A DNA stretch of 64,000 nucleotides from Mesonia aquimarina (GTDB lineage: Bacteria; Bacteroidota; Bacteroidia; Flavobacteriales; Flavobacteriaceae). Below the pieces are notes generated by a model. The model saw nothing but the letters and a program-made list of their open reading frames with translations, was not told the origin of the DNA and ran no database searches. This document shows, piece by piece, positions 1 to 8,201 of this stretch; the first letter of the stretch is position 1, and every line of letters begins with the position of its first letter. The stretch spans positions 620,001 to 684,000 of the forward strand of contig NZ_RCNV01000001.1 in the NCBI RefSeq assembly GCF_003667275.1, given 5' to 3'. The translations under genes and the position numbers were made by a program.

Positions 1-362
1 CTAGAAAATATGGAAACACAAAATTTGGTGCAGAGCGTTTTATTTTTGGCTTTCTAGACCTTATCACCATTTGGTTTTTCTCTCGTTTTGGAAAACGCCC
101 AATGCATTTATTTGGTTCGCTTGGTGTGTTGATGTTTTTAGTAGGTTTTGTTTCTGCTGCTTGGATTGGTATTTCTAAACTTTATAAACTTTGGAATCAT
201 ATTCCCGATATTTTAGTAACCGATAATCCTTGGTTTTTTATTGCATTAACCGTTATGATTTTAGGAACTTTACTTTTTTTAGCTGGATTTTTAGGCGAAC
301 TAATTTTACGTACACAGAAAAACCCAGAGCGCTACAAAATCAGTAAAATGCTAAATTCTTAA
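1..362 (+). CDS. Glycosyltransferase family 2, C-terminal part (5' truncated by window edge)
   Basis: The reading frame is already open at base 3 and runs to a TAA at 360-362, so the gene begins outside the window. The visible 119 residues start with KYGNTKFGAERFIFGFLD, a stretch typical of the end of the catalytic domain of polyprenyl-phosphate (dolichol-phosphate mannosyltransferase/GtrB-like) glycosyltransferases. Two hydrophobic helices follow, roughly at LFGSLGVLMFLVGF and FFIALTVMILGTLLFLAGF, and then a short basic tail. The known role of such enzymes is to transfer a sugar to a lipid carrier at the inner membrane. The ATG at 102 lies inside the domain and is not the start. The substrate cannot be told from this fragment. 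Confidence 0.75.
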   Translation, partial: RKYGNTKFGAERFIFGFLDLITIWFFSRFGKRPMHLFGSLGVLMFLVGFVSAAWIGISKLYKLWNHIPDILVTDNPWFFIALTVMILGTLLFLAGFLGELILRTQKNPERYKISKMLNS

Positions 363-415
363 CGAGAGCTCTCTTTTTATCTGTATTTTTGTAACTTATT
401 TTTGATCACCTTACT

Positions 416-2131
416 ATGGAAGATATTTTAGTAAAAGCAAAACATTGGCTTTCTGATGTATTTGATAATAACACACAACAAAATGTTCAGCATCTAATTG
501 AAAACGATCTTAATGAACTTCAAGATAGTTTTTATAAAAATTTAGCTTTCGGAACTGGCGGAATGCGAGGCGTTATGGGTGTTGGCACTAACAGAATTAA
601 CAAATACACATTAGGAAAAAACACGCAGGGAATTTCTAATTACCTGAATAATACTTTTCCAAATGAACAACCAAAGGTAGCTATTGCTTACGATTGCCGC
701 CATAATAGTAAAGAATTAGCACAAATTGTAGCCAACGTTTTTTCGGCTAACGGTATTCAAGTATTTTTATTTAGTGATTTGCGGCCTACTCCAGAATTAT
801 CGTTTGCGGTTAAAGAATTGAATTGCCACTGCGGAATTGTACTTACTGCAAGTCATAATCCGCCAGAATACAACGGCTACAAGGTTTATTGGAAAGACGG
901 CGGACAATTAGTTCCACCACAAGATTCCGAAATTATAAATAACATAAATTCTTTAGAGTATCATCAAATAAATTTTGAAGCAAATACAAAGCTAATTGAA
1001 TTTATAGATCAAGAAATCGATCAAAAATTTATGGAAGCTTCCGTCAAAAATGGAAGCTTTCAAACTTCAGCGAAAGCGAAAGAAAACTTAAAAATTGTAT
1101 TCACATCGCTTCACGGAACTTCTATCACTTTAGTTCCGCAGGTTTTAAAAAAAGCAGGGTATAAAAATGTTTTTGTTGTTGAAGAACAAGCAGAACCAAA
1201 TGGAGATTTCCCTACGGTAAAATCGCCAAATCCTGAAGAGCCGGAAGCCTTAAAAATGGCATTAGATTTAGCGGAAGAAAAAAATGCTGATATTGTTATT
1301 GGAACCGATCCTGATTGCGACCGACTAGGAATTGCCGTGCGTAATGCTAATGGACAAATGACCTTGCTTAACGGAAACCAAACTATGATTTTAATGACCG
1401 ATTTTTTACTGAAAAATCATCAGAAAAATCAAGGTTTTAAAGGCAATGAATTTATAGCTTCTACCATAGTTTCTACACCGATGATGCAAAGATTAGCAGA
1501 TCACTATCAAGTAGAATGCAAATTAGGATTAACAGGTTTTAAATGGATTGCCAAAATGATTAAAGACTTCCCAGAGCAACATTTTATTGGTGGTGGTGAA
1601 GAAAGTTTTGGCTTTATGGTAGGCGATTTTGTGCGCGATAAAGATGCTGTTACTTCTACCTTATTAGCCTGTGAGATTGCAGCACAAGCTAAAGAAAATA
1701 ACAAAACACTTATAGAAGAATTACACCAACTTTATAAACAACACGGTTTTTATCAGGAAAAATTAATTTCACTCGTAAAAAAAGGAATAACCGGTGCAGA
1801 AGAAATCAATAAAATGATGCTAAATCTTCGTGAAAATCCACCGAAGAATTTTAACGGTGTAAAAATTGAGAAAATTGAAGATTACCAAACTTCTATTGCG
1901 GTAGATTATAAAACAAAGCAAAAAAACAGCATAGAAATTCCACAATCTAATGTTCTTATTTTCTACTTAGAAGACGGCACAAAAATAGCGGCAAGACCAA
2001 GCGGAACTGAGCCTAAAATTAAATTTTACATCAGTGCAAATGCAGCTGTAAAAGACTTGAGTCAACTAGCAGAAGTAAGAAAGGAATTGAATCAAAAAAT
2101 AGAAGCTTTAAGCACTTCTTTTAACGCTTAA
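416..2131 (+). CDS. Phospho-sugar mutase (phosphoglucomutase/phosphomannomutase family)
   Basis: This 571-residue alpha-D-phosphohexomutase interconverts hexose 1- and 6-phosphates in the cytoplasm and so feeds cell-envelope sugar synthesis or glycogen metabolism. All four family signatures are visible. The phosphoserine loop TASHNP has Ser146, the Mg-binding loop DPDCDR has Asp298, Asp300 and Asp302, the sugar-specificity loop GGGEES is at 392-397, and the phosphate-binding loop RPSGTEPK starts at Arg527. Length fits the long PGM-type members. It follows the glycosyltransferase by 53 bases and precedes the ABC exporter by 9, so these may be co-transcribed. Whether glucose or mannose is preferred cannot be decided by eye. 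Confidence 0.93.
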   Translation: MEDILVKAKHWLSDVFDNNTQQNVQHLIENDLNELQDSFYKNLAFGTGGMRGVMGVGTNRINKYTLGKNTQGISNYLNNTFPNEQPKVAIAYDCRHNSKELAQIVANVFSANGIQVFLFSDLRPTPELSFAVKELNCHCGIVLTASHNPPEYNGYKVYWKDGGQLVPPQDSEIINNINSLEYHQINFEANTKLIEFIDQEIDQKFMEASVKNGSFQTSAKAKENLKIVFTSLHGTSITLVPQVLKKAGYKNVFVVEEQAEPNGDFPTVKSPNPEEPEALKMALDLAEEKNADIVIGTDPDCDRLGIAVRNANGQMTLLNGNQTMILMTDFLLKNHQKNQGFKGNEFIASTIVSTPMMQRLADHYQVECKLGLTGFKWIAKMIKDFPEQHFIGGGEESFGFMVGDFVRDKDAVTSTLLACEIAAQAKENNKTLIEELHQLYKQHGFYQEKLISLVKKGITGAEEINKMMLNLRENPPKNFNGVKIEKIEDYQTSIAVDYKTKQKNSIEIPQSNVLIFYLEDGTKIAARPSGTEPKIKFYISANAAVKDLSQLAEVRKELNQKIEALSTSFNA

Positions 2132-2140
2132 TTTTTTACA

Positions 2141-3970
2141 ATGAATTACCTAAAAAAAATACTTCAATTTGCTAAACCGTATAAACGTTATGCTGTTTTA
2201 AATATCATCAGCAATATTTTTTATGCACTTTTTAGCACCTTGGCATTTATTTCTTTTATTCCGATGTTGCAGGTGCTTTTTCAAGAAAAAAAGCCGGTTA
2301 TAAAAGAACCTACTTGGAGCGGAAATTTTTCTGATCTTAAGGATTTTGGGAATGATTATGCCAATTTTTTCTTGAATCAAAAAGTTGAAGAATACGGACA
2401 AATTTCTGCTCTGATTACCATTTGCATTACAGTAGTTATACTTTTTTTATTAAAAAATTTATTCAATTATGCAGCACTTTATTTCATTGCCAGCTTGCGT
2501 AACGGAATGCTTAAAGACATTAGAAATCGTATTTATGATAAAATTGTAGAATTACCGGTTTCTTTTTTTTCAGAGAAAAAAAAGGGCGATTTTATTTCTA
2601 GAATTACAAGCGATGTTCAAGTAATACAAAGTTCTTTTTTAAGCATGCTTGAGCTTTTTGTGAAAGAACCGCTTACACTTATTTTCACCTTAGGAGCTAT
2701 GTTAGCGCTTAGTGTAAAACTGACTATTTTCGTGTTGGTTTTCTTACCAATTTCAGGCTTAATAATTTCCTCAATCGGTAAAAAATTAAAATCGAAATCT
2801 AGAAAAGCTCAAGAAGAAAGTGCGCATTTTCTAACCATTGTAGAAGAATCTCTTTCGAGCCTAAAAATCATAAAAGGCTTTAATGCTGAAGAAAAATTTA
2901 AAGACAAATTCTATCAAAGTACCGGTAGACTAAACCAAGTTTTAAACTCACTTTTACACCGTCAAAATTTAGCCTCTCCCATGAGCGAATTTTTAGGTGT
3001 TGTTGTAATCACCATTATTTTGTGGTTTGGTGGCAGAATGGTTTTAATTGAAAACACTTTAGATGCTTCAACATTTATCGGTTTTTTAGTCCTAGCATAC
3101 AATATTTTAACACCTGCAAAAGCCATTTCTAAAGCAACCTATAGCATTCAAAAAGGAAATGCAAGTGCTGAACGGATTCTAGAAATTCTCGAAACAGAAA
3201 CCCACATTAAGGATAAACCGGATGCAATTCAACAAGAAGATTTTTCAGAAGAATTAAGTGTAGAACACATCAACTTTAGGTATGAAAAAGAAAATGTACT
3301 GAAGAATTTTTCTATGAAAGTGAAAAAAGGGCAAACCGTTGCTTTAGTTGGTCAGTCCGGAAGCGGAAAATCTACCATCGCTAATTTGGTTACCCGTTTT
3401 TATGACGTAAATGAAGGAAGTATAAAGATTGATAACAATGACATTAGAGACGTGTCTAAAAAATCACTCCGAGATTTAATGGGCTTGGTTACGCAAGATT
3501 CCATTTTATTTAATGATTCTGTTAGAAATAATATTGCTTTAGGAAAAGATAACGCCACCGAAGAAGAAATTATTGAAGCCTTAAAAATAGCTAATGCCTG
3601 GGAGTTTGTTTCAGATCTGCCGCAAGGTTTAGATACCAATGTTGGCGATAGCGGTAATAAATTAAGTGGTGGGCAAAAACAGCGTTTATCTATTGCACGT
3701 GCAGTGCTTAAAAACCCGCCAATTATGATTTTAGATGAAGCCACTTCTGCCCTCGATACCGAAAGTGAAAAGTTAGTGCAAAATGCTTTAGAAAATATGA
3801 TGAAAAACAGAACCTCTATCGTAATTGCGCACCGACTTTCTACCATACAAAATGCCGATAATATTATTGTAATGCAACGCGGAGAAATTGTTGAACAAGG
3901 TAAACATCACGAACTATTAGCTTTAAACGGAACTTATAAAAATTTAGTTGAAATGCAATCCTTAGCATAG
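2141..3970 (+). CDS. ABC transporter, fused permease and ATP-binding protein (MsbA-like exporter)
   Basis: This 609-residue half-transporter is of the type that exports lipids or drugs as a homodimer across the inner membrane. The first ~330 residues contain about six hydrophobic helices (ABC type 1 exporter fold). The nucleotide-binding domain has Walker A GQSGSGKST at 404-412, signature LSGGQ at 508-512, Walker B ILDE ending at Asp532-Glu533, and the switch His564 in IAHRLS. All catalytic residues are intact. A lipid A flippase role is plausible from general similarity to MsbA, but many Bacteroidota paralogs exist and the substrate is inferred only. It begins 9 bases after the mutase and ends 24 bases before an ECF sigma factor. 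Confidence 0.9.
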   Translation: MNYLKKILQFAKPYKRYAVLNIISNIFYALFSTLAFISFIPMLQVLFQEKKPVIKEPTWSGNFSDLKDFGNDYANFFLNQKVEEYGQISALITICITVVILFLLKNLFNYAALYFIASLRNGMLKDIRNRIYDKIVELPVSFFSEKKKGDFISRITSDVQVIQSSFLSMLELFVKEPLTLIFTLGAMLALSVKLTIFVLVFLPISGLIISSIGKKLKSKSRKAQEESAHFLTIVEESLSSLKIIKGFNAEEKFKDKFYQSTGRLNQVLNSLLHRQNLASPMSEFLGVVVITIILWFGGRMVLIENTLDASTFIGFLVLAYNILTPAKAISKATYSIQKGNASAERILEILETETHIKDKPDAIQQEDFSEELSVEHINFRYEKENVLKNFSMKVKKGQTVALVGQSGSGKSTIANLVTRFYDVNEGSIKIDNNDIRDVSKKSLRDLMGLVTQDSILFNDSVRNNIALGKDNATEEEIIEALKIANAWEFVSDLPQGLDTNVGDSGNKLSGGQKQRLSIARAVLKNPPIMILDEATSALDTESEKLVQNALENMMKNRTSIVIAHRLSTIQNADNIIVMQRGEIVEQGKHHELLALNGTYKNLVEMQSLA

Positions 3971-3994
3971 TACAAAAGACTTATAAAATCAACC

Positions 3995-4558
3995 ATGTTA
4001 ACAAAAGATGAGGCGCGAATTGTAAAAAACCTTCAGGAGAAAAAAAATCCTGATAAAGCCTTTAATGAGTTGGTTGATCTTTACAAAGAACGGCTCTATT
4101 GGCATATCAGAAACATGGTAAAAAACCACGAAGATGCTAATGATTTGTTACAAAATACGTTCATCAAAATATTCAGATACATTCATAACTTTAAAGGAGA
4201 AAGTAAACTCTACAGCTGGATGTACAGGATTGCCACAAACGAAACCATTACATTTTTAAATAAAAAAGCCAAACGCTTAAAATTAAGCAGCCAAGAATTA
4301 CAAGATTTCTTAGTCAATAATTTAGAAAGTGATGCTCATTTTGAAGGCGATAAAATCCAGTTATTATTACAAAAAGCTATTGCAACGCTTCCTGAAAAAC
4401 AACAGCAAGTTTTTAATATGAAATATTTTCAGCAATTAAAATATAAAGAAATTGCTGAAATTCTAGAAGTTAGTGAAGGTGCTTTAAAATCTAATTATCA
4501 TCACGCGGTAAAAAAAGTTGAAAAATTTGTGAAAGAACATCAAACCTTTCATGACTAA
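3995..4558 (+). CDS. RNA polymerase sigma factor, ECF subfamily
   Basis: This 187-residue sigma-70 family protein has region 2 and region 4 only. Region 2 includes DANDLLQNTFIKIFRYIHNF and SKLYSWMYRIATNE (about residues 44-85). Region 4 has a helix-turn-helix around KYKEIAEILEVSEGALKSNYHHAVKKV near the C-terminus. ECF factors redirect RNA polymerase to envelope-stress or similar regulons. The two genes directly downstream, a single-pass membrane protein and a Spy-like secreted protein, form the usual flavobacterial three-gene arrangement and probably control its activity. The sigma factor starts 24 bases after the ABC exporter, so the two may also share transcription. Confidence 0.92.
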   Translation: MLTKDEARIVKNLQEKKNPDKAFNELVDLYKERLYWHIRNMVKNHEDANDLLQNTFIKIFRYIHNFKGESKLYSWMYRIATNETITFLNKKAKRLKLSSQELQDFLVNNLESDAHFEGDKIQLLLQKAIATLPEKQQQVFNMKYFQQLKYKEIAEILEVSEGALKSNYHHAVKKVEKFVKEHQTFHD

Positions 4559-4575
4559 CATGGTCTAATAAACAA

Positions 4576-5082
4576 ATGAACAACAAAAACTTAGCAGATA
4601 AAAAACAAGAATCTGGTTTTAAAACACCAAAAAATTACTTTGAAAATTTCAAGGTAGAACTTCCTGCAACAAATACTGAATTAGATTTTACAAAAGAAAA
4701 AAATGCCGGTTTTACCGTACCAAAAAATTACTTCAATAATTTTGAAGTCAACTTGCCTGTTGAAGAAAAAGAAACCAAAGTAATTTCATTATTTTCAACT
4801 AAAAATATATTTAAGATTGCTTCAGTTGCAGCGGTTTTAATTTTTGTAATTAGTATTTTAAATAAGTCTTCAGATAATTTCATTACAAATGATGATTTAA
4901 ATCAAGCAGCTATCGAAGATTACATAGACAATAATGAAATAGATTATAACAGTCAAGATTTATATTTTACATTTAAGAATAACAATCAAATTATAGAGAA
5001 AGAACTAGAAGATATAAATCGAGAAGAACTTTTAGAATATTTAACTGAGAATACGGAAATAACTTCGCTATTAAACGAATAA
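4576..5082 (+). CDS. Single-pass membrane protein after ECF sigma factor, putative anti-sigma-like regulator
   Basis: This 168-residue protein lies 17 bases after the sigma gene. One hydrophobic helix covers about residues 79-95, which leaves an 80-residue cytoplasmic N-terminus and an acidic, probably periplasmic C-terminus. The N-terminal part holds a clear internal repeat, GF-x2-PKNYF-x-NF-x3-LP, at residues 14-30 and again at 45-61. A single GFxxPxxYFxxF-type motif is common in flavobacterial proteins next to ECF factors; two copies are notable. Position and topology suggest it holds the sigma factor at the membrane. I see no recognisable zinc-binding anti-sigma motif, so the role is inferred from context. 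Confidence 0.7.
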   Translation: MNNKNLADKKQESGFKTPKNYFENFKVELPATNTELDFTKEKNAGFTVPKNYFNNFEVNLPVEEKETKVISLFSTKNIFKIASVAAVLIFVISILNKSSDNFITNDDLNQAAIEDYIDNNEIDYNSQDLYFTFKNNNQIIEKELEDINREELLEYLTENTEITSLLNE

Positions 5083-5088
5083 TTTAAA

Positions 5089-5517
5089 ATGAAAAACCTC
5101 ATTATCACATTAATTTTTTGCTGTTTTTTTTCCGCTGTTTTTGCACAAGAAAAAAGTGACGAAAAAATTAAGAGTTTAAAAACAGCATATATTACAGAAA
5201 CGCTAGAACTCACTTCTAAAGAAGCTGAAAAATTTTGGCCTATCTATAATGAATTTGAACGCAAAACAGATTCTTTATACGATAAAAAATGGTGTAGCGT
5301 AAAAAACGGATTAGAAACCATAGATTCTTTAGATGAAGAAACTGCAGACGCTTTATTGACCGAATACTTGAGTATGAAAGAGCAAAGCGTTACTTTTAAA
5401 AAAGACTTTGTAAAGCGTTTAAAAACTGTAATTCCTTCAACTAAAATTTTAAAGCTTAAAAAAGCTGAACATGATTTCCATAAAATTCTTTTAGAAAAAT
5501 ATGGTGAAAAAAAATAA
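5089..5517 (+). CDS. Secreted Spy/CpxP-like protein ('sensor of ECF-type sigma factor' family)
   Basis: This 142-residue protein starts with a signal peptide (about residues 1-19, cleavage near VFA-QEK). The mature part is highly charged and helical. It includes LTSKEAEKFWPIYNEFE, the pattern seen in flavobacterial proteins annotated as sensors of ECF-type sigma factors, which are distantly like Spy/CpxP and heavy-metal sensors. It starts 6 bases after the membrane protein. By analogy it would sit in the periplasm and report envelope or metal stress to the upstream membrane protein. No metal ligands stand out. The function is inferred from family and operon position. Confidence 0.7.
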   Translation: MKNLIITLIFCCFFSAVFAQEKSDEKIKSLKTAYITETLELTSKEAEKFWPIYNEFERKTDSLYDKKWCSVKNGLETIDSLDEETADALLTEYLSMKEQSVTFKKDFVKRLKTVIPSTKILKLKKAEHDFHKILLEKYGEKK

Positions 5518-5560
5518 GAGTGAAATTTTATAACACTTATAAAAAAAATGTTCTATGAAA

Positions 5561-6631
5561 TTAATTTTGTAGGCCATTTTCTATAAATATCAATTTAGAA
5601 ATTCCGCCTTTTCCCGCCGCGTAAGCCGTGAATTCATTTATAAAATGAATGGTATAAAAAGAAGCGTCACTTAATTTTTGCCAGCTTTTCCCTTGATCGT
5701 TAGAATAAGAAATTCCGGTAAATCCCACGGCTACAATTTCTTCTCCACCACTATTCGGTACAAATTTTACACAACTTTTATAACCCGGATATTCATTTTT
5801 TGCGAGCAATTCCCAGGTTTTTCCGCCATCTAAAGTAAGCGCTTTATTTTTTGAATTATTTTCAGGTTCAGTATAATCTCCACCGTAAATGATTCCCGTT
5901 TTCTCGTTATAAAAATCAATTGAATAACCACCTGTAGAAGGTTTCCCGGCAACTAACGGACTTTCTTGAACCTCCCAAGTTTTGCCTTTATCTTTAGAAA
6001 AATAGACTCTAGAAACGCTTCCGCCAGAAATTATCCAAACTTTATTCCCTACAATCGCTATATTCGAATTACTCGCCGCAAACGCAGCTTCTCCTTCTAT
6101 CGCTTTAGGTAAAAGATCACAAGAAATCTTTTTCCAATTTTCACCACCATCACGTGTAATTAAAATCGATAAACAACCATTTGTAGGATCGCCAATGGCA
6201 ATCCCTTCATCTTTATTCCAAAAAGCCATCGAATCGTAAAATACTTTTTCACATTTTTCTTCATATACCAATTTTCGCTTTCCAAAATAATTCACTTTAT
6301 AGAGTAAGGCCGGATTAGCAACACTTAATATAAAATCAGCCTCTTCTGTACTTGCTAACGATCTAAACTCCGGATAAAGTTCTCCTTTCTGAATCTTCCC
6401 TAAATAAGCTAACGAATGATCTGCAGTATTTAAATAGCCGAATTTTCCCGAATCTGCTGCAAAAAAAATATGATCTGGCGTAACTTTTAGAGCTCGAATA
6501 CTTGCTTCATTTTTAAAAACAGGCTCGATTTTTACTCCAACAAATTCGTGATTTATCGTTTCATTTTTTGCAACGTTCACACACGACATTGTTAAAAAAT
6601 AAAAAATAAGAAGAAAGTAGACTTTATTCAT
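5561..6631 (-). CDS. Secreted BNR/YCF48-like beta-propeller protein (often labelled oxidoreductase)
   Basis: This 356-residue protein has an N-terminal hydrophobic segment ending in MSC, which could be a lipobox or a signal peptide. The rest contains several repeats of the sialidase/BNR or YCF48 type, with Asp-box-like strings such as TRDGGENWKK, SKDKGKTWEV, TLDGGKTWEL and SNDQGKSWQK, evenly spaced as propeller blades. Homologs in Flavobacteriaceae often carry the label 'oxidoreductase', for which I see no cofactor motif. It probably acts as an exported binding or scaffold protein. It is convergent with the ECF operon and divergent from the rRNA methyltransferase gene, with 76 bases between the two starts. 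Confidence 0.7.
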   Translation of the reverse strand: MNKVYFLLIFYFLTMSCVNVAKNETINHEFVGVKIEPVFKNEASIRALKVTPDHIFFAADSGKFGYLNTADHSLAYLGKIQKGELYPEFRSLASTEEADFILSVANPALLYKVNYFGKRKLVYEEKCEKVFYDSMAFWNKDEGIAIGDPTNGCLSILITRDGGENWKKISCDLLPKAIEGEAAFAASNSNIAIVGNKVWIISGGSVSRVYFSKDKGKTWEVQESPLVAGKPSTGGYSIDFYNEKTGIIYGGDYTEPENNSKNKALTLDGGKTWELLAKNEYPGYKSCVKFVPNSGGEEIVAVGFTGISYSNDQGKSWQKLSDASFYTIHFINEFTAYAAGKGGISKLIFIENGLQN

Positions 6632-6707
6632 GAATTAGAATTTACTCCAAATATAGTATTATTCCGACACTAAATTGCTTAACTTCGCAAGCTAAAATTT
6701 TTAAAAG

Positions 6708-7922
6708 ATGCGCTTGCATAGAAATTTAGTTTTTGCAACAATAGATACGTTAATGTCAATATTTAATGACAATAAGTATGCCGATAAAGAAATTGCAAAA
6801 GCATTAAAAAGAGATAAACGTTGGGGTTCTAGAGATCGTAGTTTTATAGCTGAAACTACCTACGATATTGTACGTTGGAAACGATTATATGCTGAAATTG
6901 CTGAAGTTAAAGAACCGTTTTCAAGACCAAACACATTTCGTCTTTTTGCGGTTTGGGCAACTCTTCGCGGAATTCAACTTCCTGACTGGAAACAGATTGA
7001 AGATACCCCAACACGAAGAATAAAAGGAAGATTCGATGAACTTTCACAAATTAGAAAATTTAGAGAATCTATTCCCGATTGGTTAGACGAATTAGGGGTT
7101 AAAGAATTAGGAGAAGAAATTTGGACGAAAGAAATTTCAGCCTTAAATCAACAAGCACCGGTAGTTTTACGTACAAACACCTTACAAACCGATAAACAAA
7201 CACTTCGTAGAACCTTAGCTGAAGAAAATATTGAAGCAACTTCAGTTAAAGGCTATAAAGATGCGTTAGAACTGGTAGAACGTGCAAACGTTTTTAGCAC
7301 CAAAGCTTTTAAAAACGGAATGTTTGAAGTACAAGACGCTTCTTCTCAACTGGTAGCCGATTTGTTAGATGTAAAACCAGGAATGCGAGTAGTAGACACC
7401 TGTGCTGGTGCCGGTGGTAAAAGCTTGCATTTAGCCGCACAGATGGAAAATAAAGGACAAATTATTGCTTTAGATATTTATGAAAATAAATTAAGAGAGC
7501 TAAAAAGAAGAGCTAAACGTGCCGGCGCTCATAATATTGAAACAAGACATATAGACTCTACTAAAGTTATTAAAAAGCTATATAATTCTGCCGACAGAGT
7601 TTTGATTGATGCACCCTGTAGTGGTTTAGGAGTACTCAGTAGAAATCCTGATGCCAAATGGAAATTACAACCAGAGTTTATAGAAAACATCAAAAATACA
7701 CAGGCAGAAATTTTACAAAATTATTCTAGAATGGTAAAAAATGGTGGGAAAATGGTTTATGCCACTTGCTCTATTTTGCCTTCAGAAAATCAAGCGCAGG
7801 TTAAAACCTTTTTAGAGTCAGAAAATGGAAAAGATTTTGAATTAATTGAAGAGAAAAGTATATTCTCACACCTTTCCGGATACGATGGATTTTATATGGC
7901 ATTGTTAGAAAAAAACGTTTAA
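6708..7922 (+). CDS. RsmB/NOP-family RNA cytosine-C5 methyltransferase
   Basis: This 404-residue SAM-dependent enzyme forms 5-methylcytosine in RNA, probably 16S rRNA if it acts like RsmB. The SAM-binding motif I is DTCAGAGGKSLHLA. The two family cysteines are present: Cys304 in DAPCSGLGVLSRNPD and Cys354 in YATCSILPSENQAQV; in this family one is the nucleophile and the other helps release the product. The N-terminal ~150 residues are the usual RNA-binding extension. The ATG is preceded by TAACTTCG at 6680-6687, close to the Bacteroidota -7 consensus. The target base cannot be read from sequence. Confidence 0.88.
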   Translation: MRLHRNLVFATIDTLMSIFNDNKYADKEIAKALKRDKRWGSRDRSFIAETTYDIVRWKRLYAEIAEVKEPFSRPNTFRLFAVWATLRGIQLPDWKQIEDTPTRRIKGRFDELSQIRKFRESIPDWLDELGVKELGEEIWTKEISALNQQAPVVLRTNTLQTDKQTLRRTLAEENIEATSVKGYKDALELVERANVFSTKAFKNGMFEVQDASSQLVADLLDVKPGMRVVDTCAGAGGKSLHLAAQMENKGQIIALDIYENKLRELKRRAKRAGAHNIETRHIDSTKVIKKLYNSADRVLIDAPCSGLGVLSRNPDAKWKLQPEFIENIKNTQAEILQNYSRMVKNGGKMVYATCSILPSENQAQVKTFLESENGKDFELIEEKSIFSHLSGYDGFYMALLEKNV

Positions 7923-7981
7923 ACTTTTCAAAAAATATAATTATAACATTTCTATTATAAAATCACGTATTGGATTTGCCT

Positions 7982-8067
7982 AGAAATTTTTGCAATTACA
8001 AGGCAAAAAACACAGGCATAACCCAAAATATGGCGAGTATTTTTAACGCTTTAATTGTGAAAATTTG
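7982..8067. repeat. REP/MITE-like imperfect palindrome between rsmB-like gene and purL
   Basis: The left arm at about 7982-8021 and the right arm at about 8027-8067 are imperfect inverted copies of each other. Read as reverse complement the right arm shares AAATTTT, CAATTA, AAAAA and a GCATA/GCCATA block with the left arm, and two of the mismatches become G-U pairs if transcribed. The central bases are about CAAAA. It lies in a non-coding gap of 279 bases. This is the shape of a dispersed REP or miniature inverted-repeat element, but no second copy is in this window, so mobility is only inferred. Confidence 0.4.
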
Positions 8068-8111
8068 TGTGATTATATACGGTATTTTATGGTAGAGATG
8101 GTATTATTTCA

Positions 8112-8138
8112 AGCGACAAAATTTTGTCGCTTTTTTTA
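8112..8138 (+). terminator. Rho-independent terminator after RsmB-type gene
   Basis: The stem AGCGACAAAA/TTTTGTCGCT is followed by a run of seven T. It lies 190 bases after the methyltransferase stop and before the purL promoter, so it separates the two transcription units. Confidence 0.75.
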
Positions 8139-8162
8139 TGTCGTTTTTTAAGCTGAAAAAAG

Positions 8163-8170
8163 TAAATTTG
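8163..8170 (+). promoter_or_regulatory. Candidate purL promoter (-7 motif TAAATTTG)
   Basis: TAAATTTG matches the Bacteroidota -7 consensus TAnnTTTG. It lies 31 bases before the purL ATG and just downstream of the terminator. No clear TTTG -33 element was found at the right spacing, so this rests on the -7 motif and position. Confidence 0.45.
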
Positions 8171-8201
8171 CACTTTTAAAACATTAGACAAAAACGCTAT
8201 T

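Noticed and set aside
3400-3846. 148-residue minus-strand open frame
   Set aside because: It is antisense to the ATPase domain of the ABC exporter, whose motifs are intact; it is a shadow frame.
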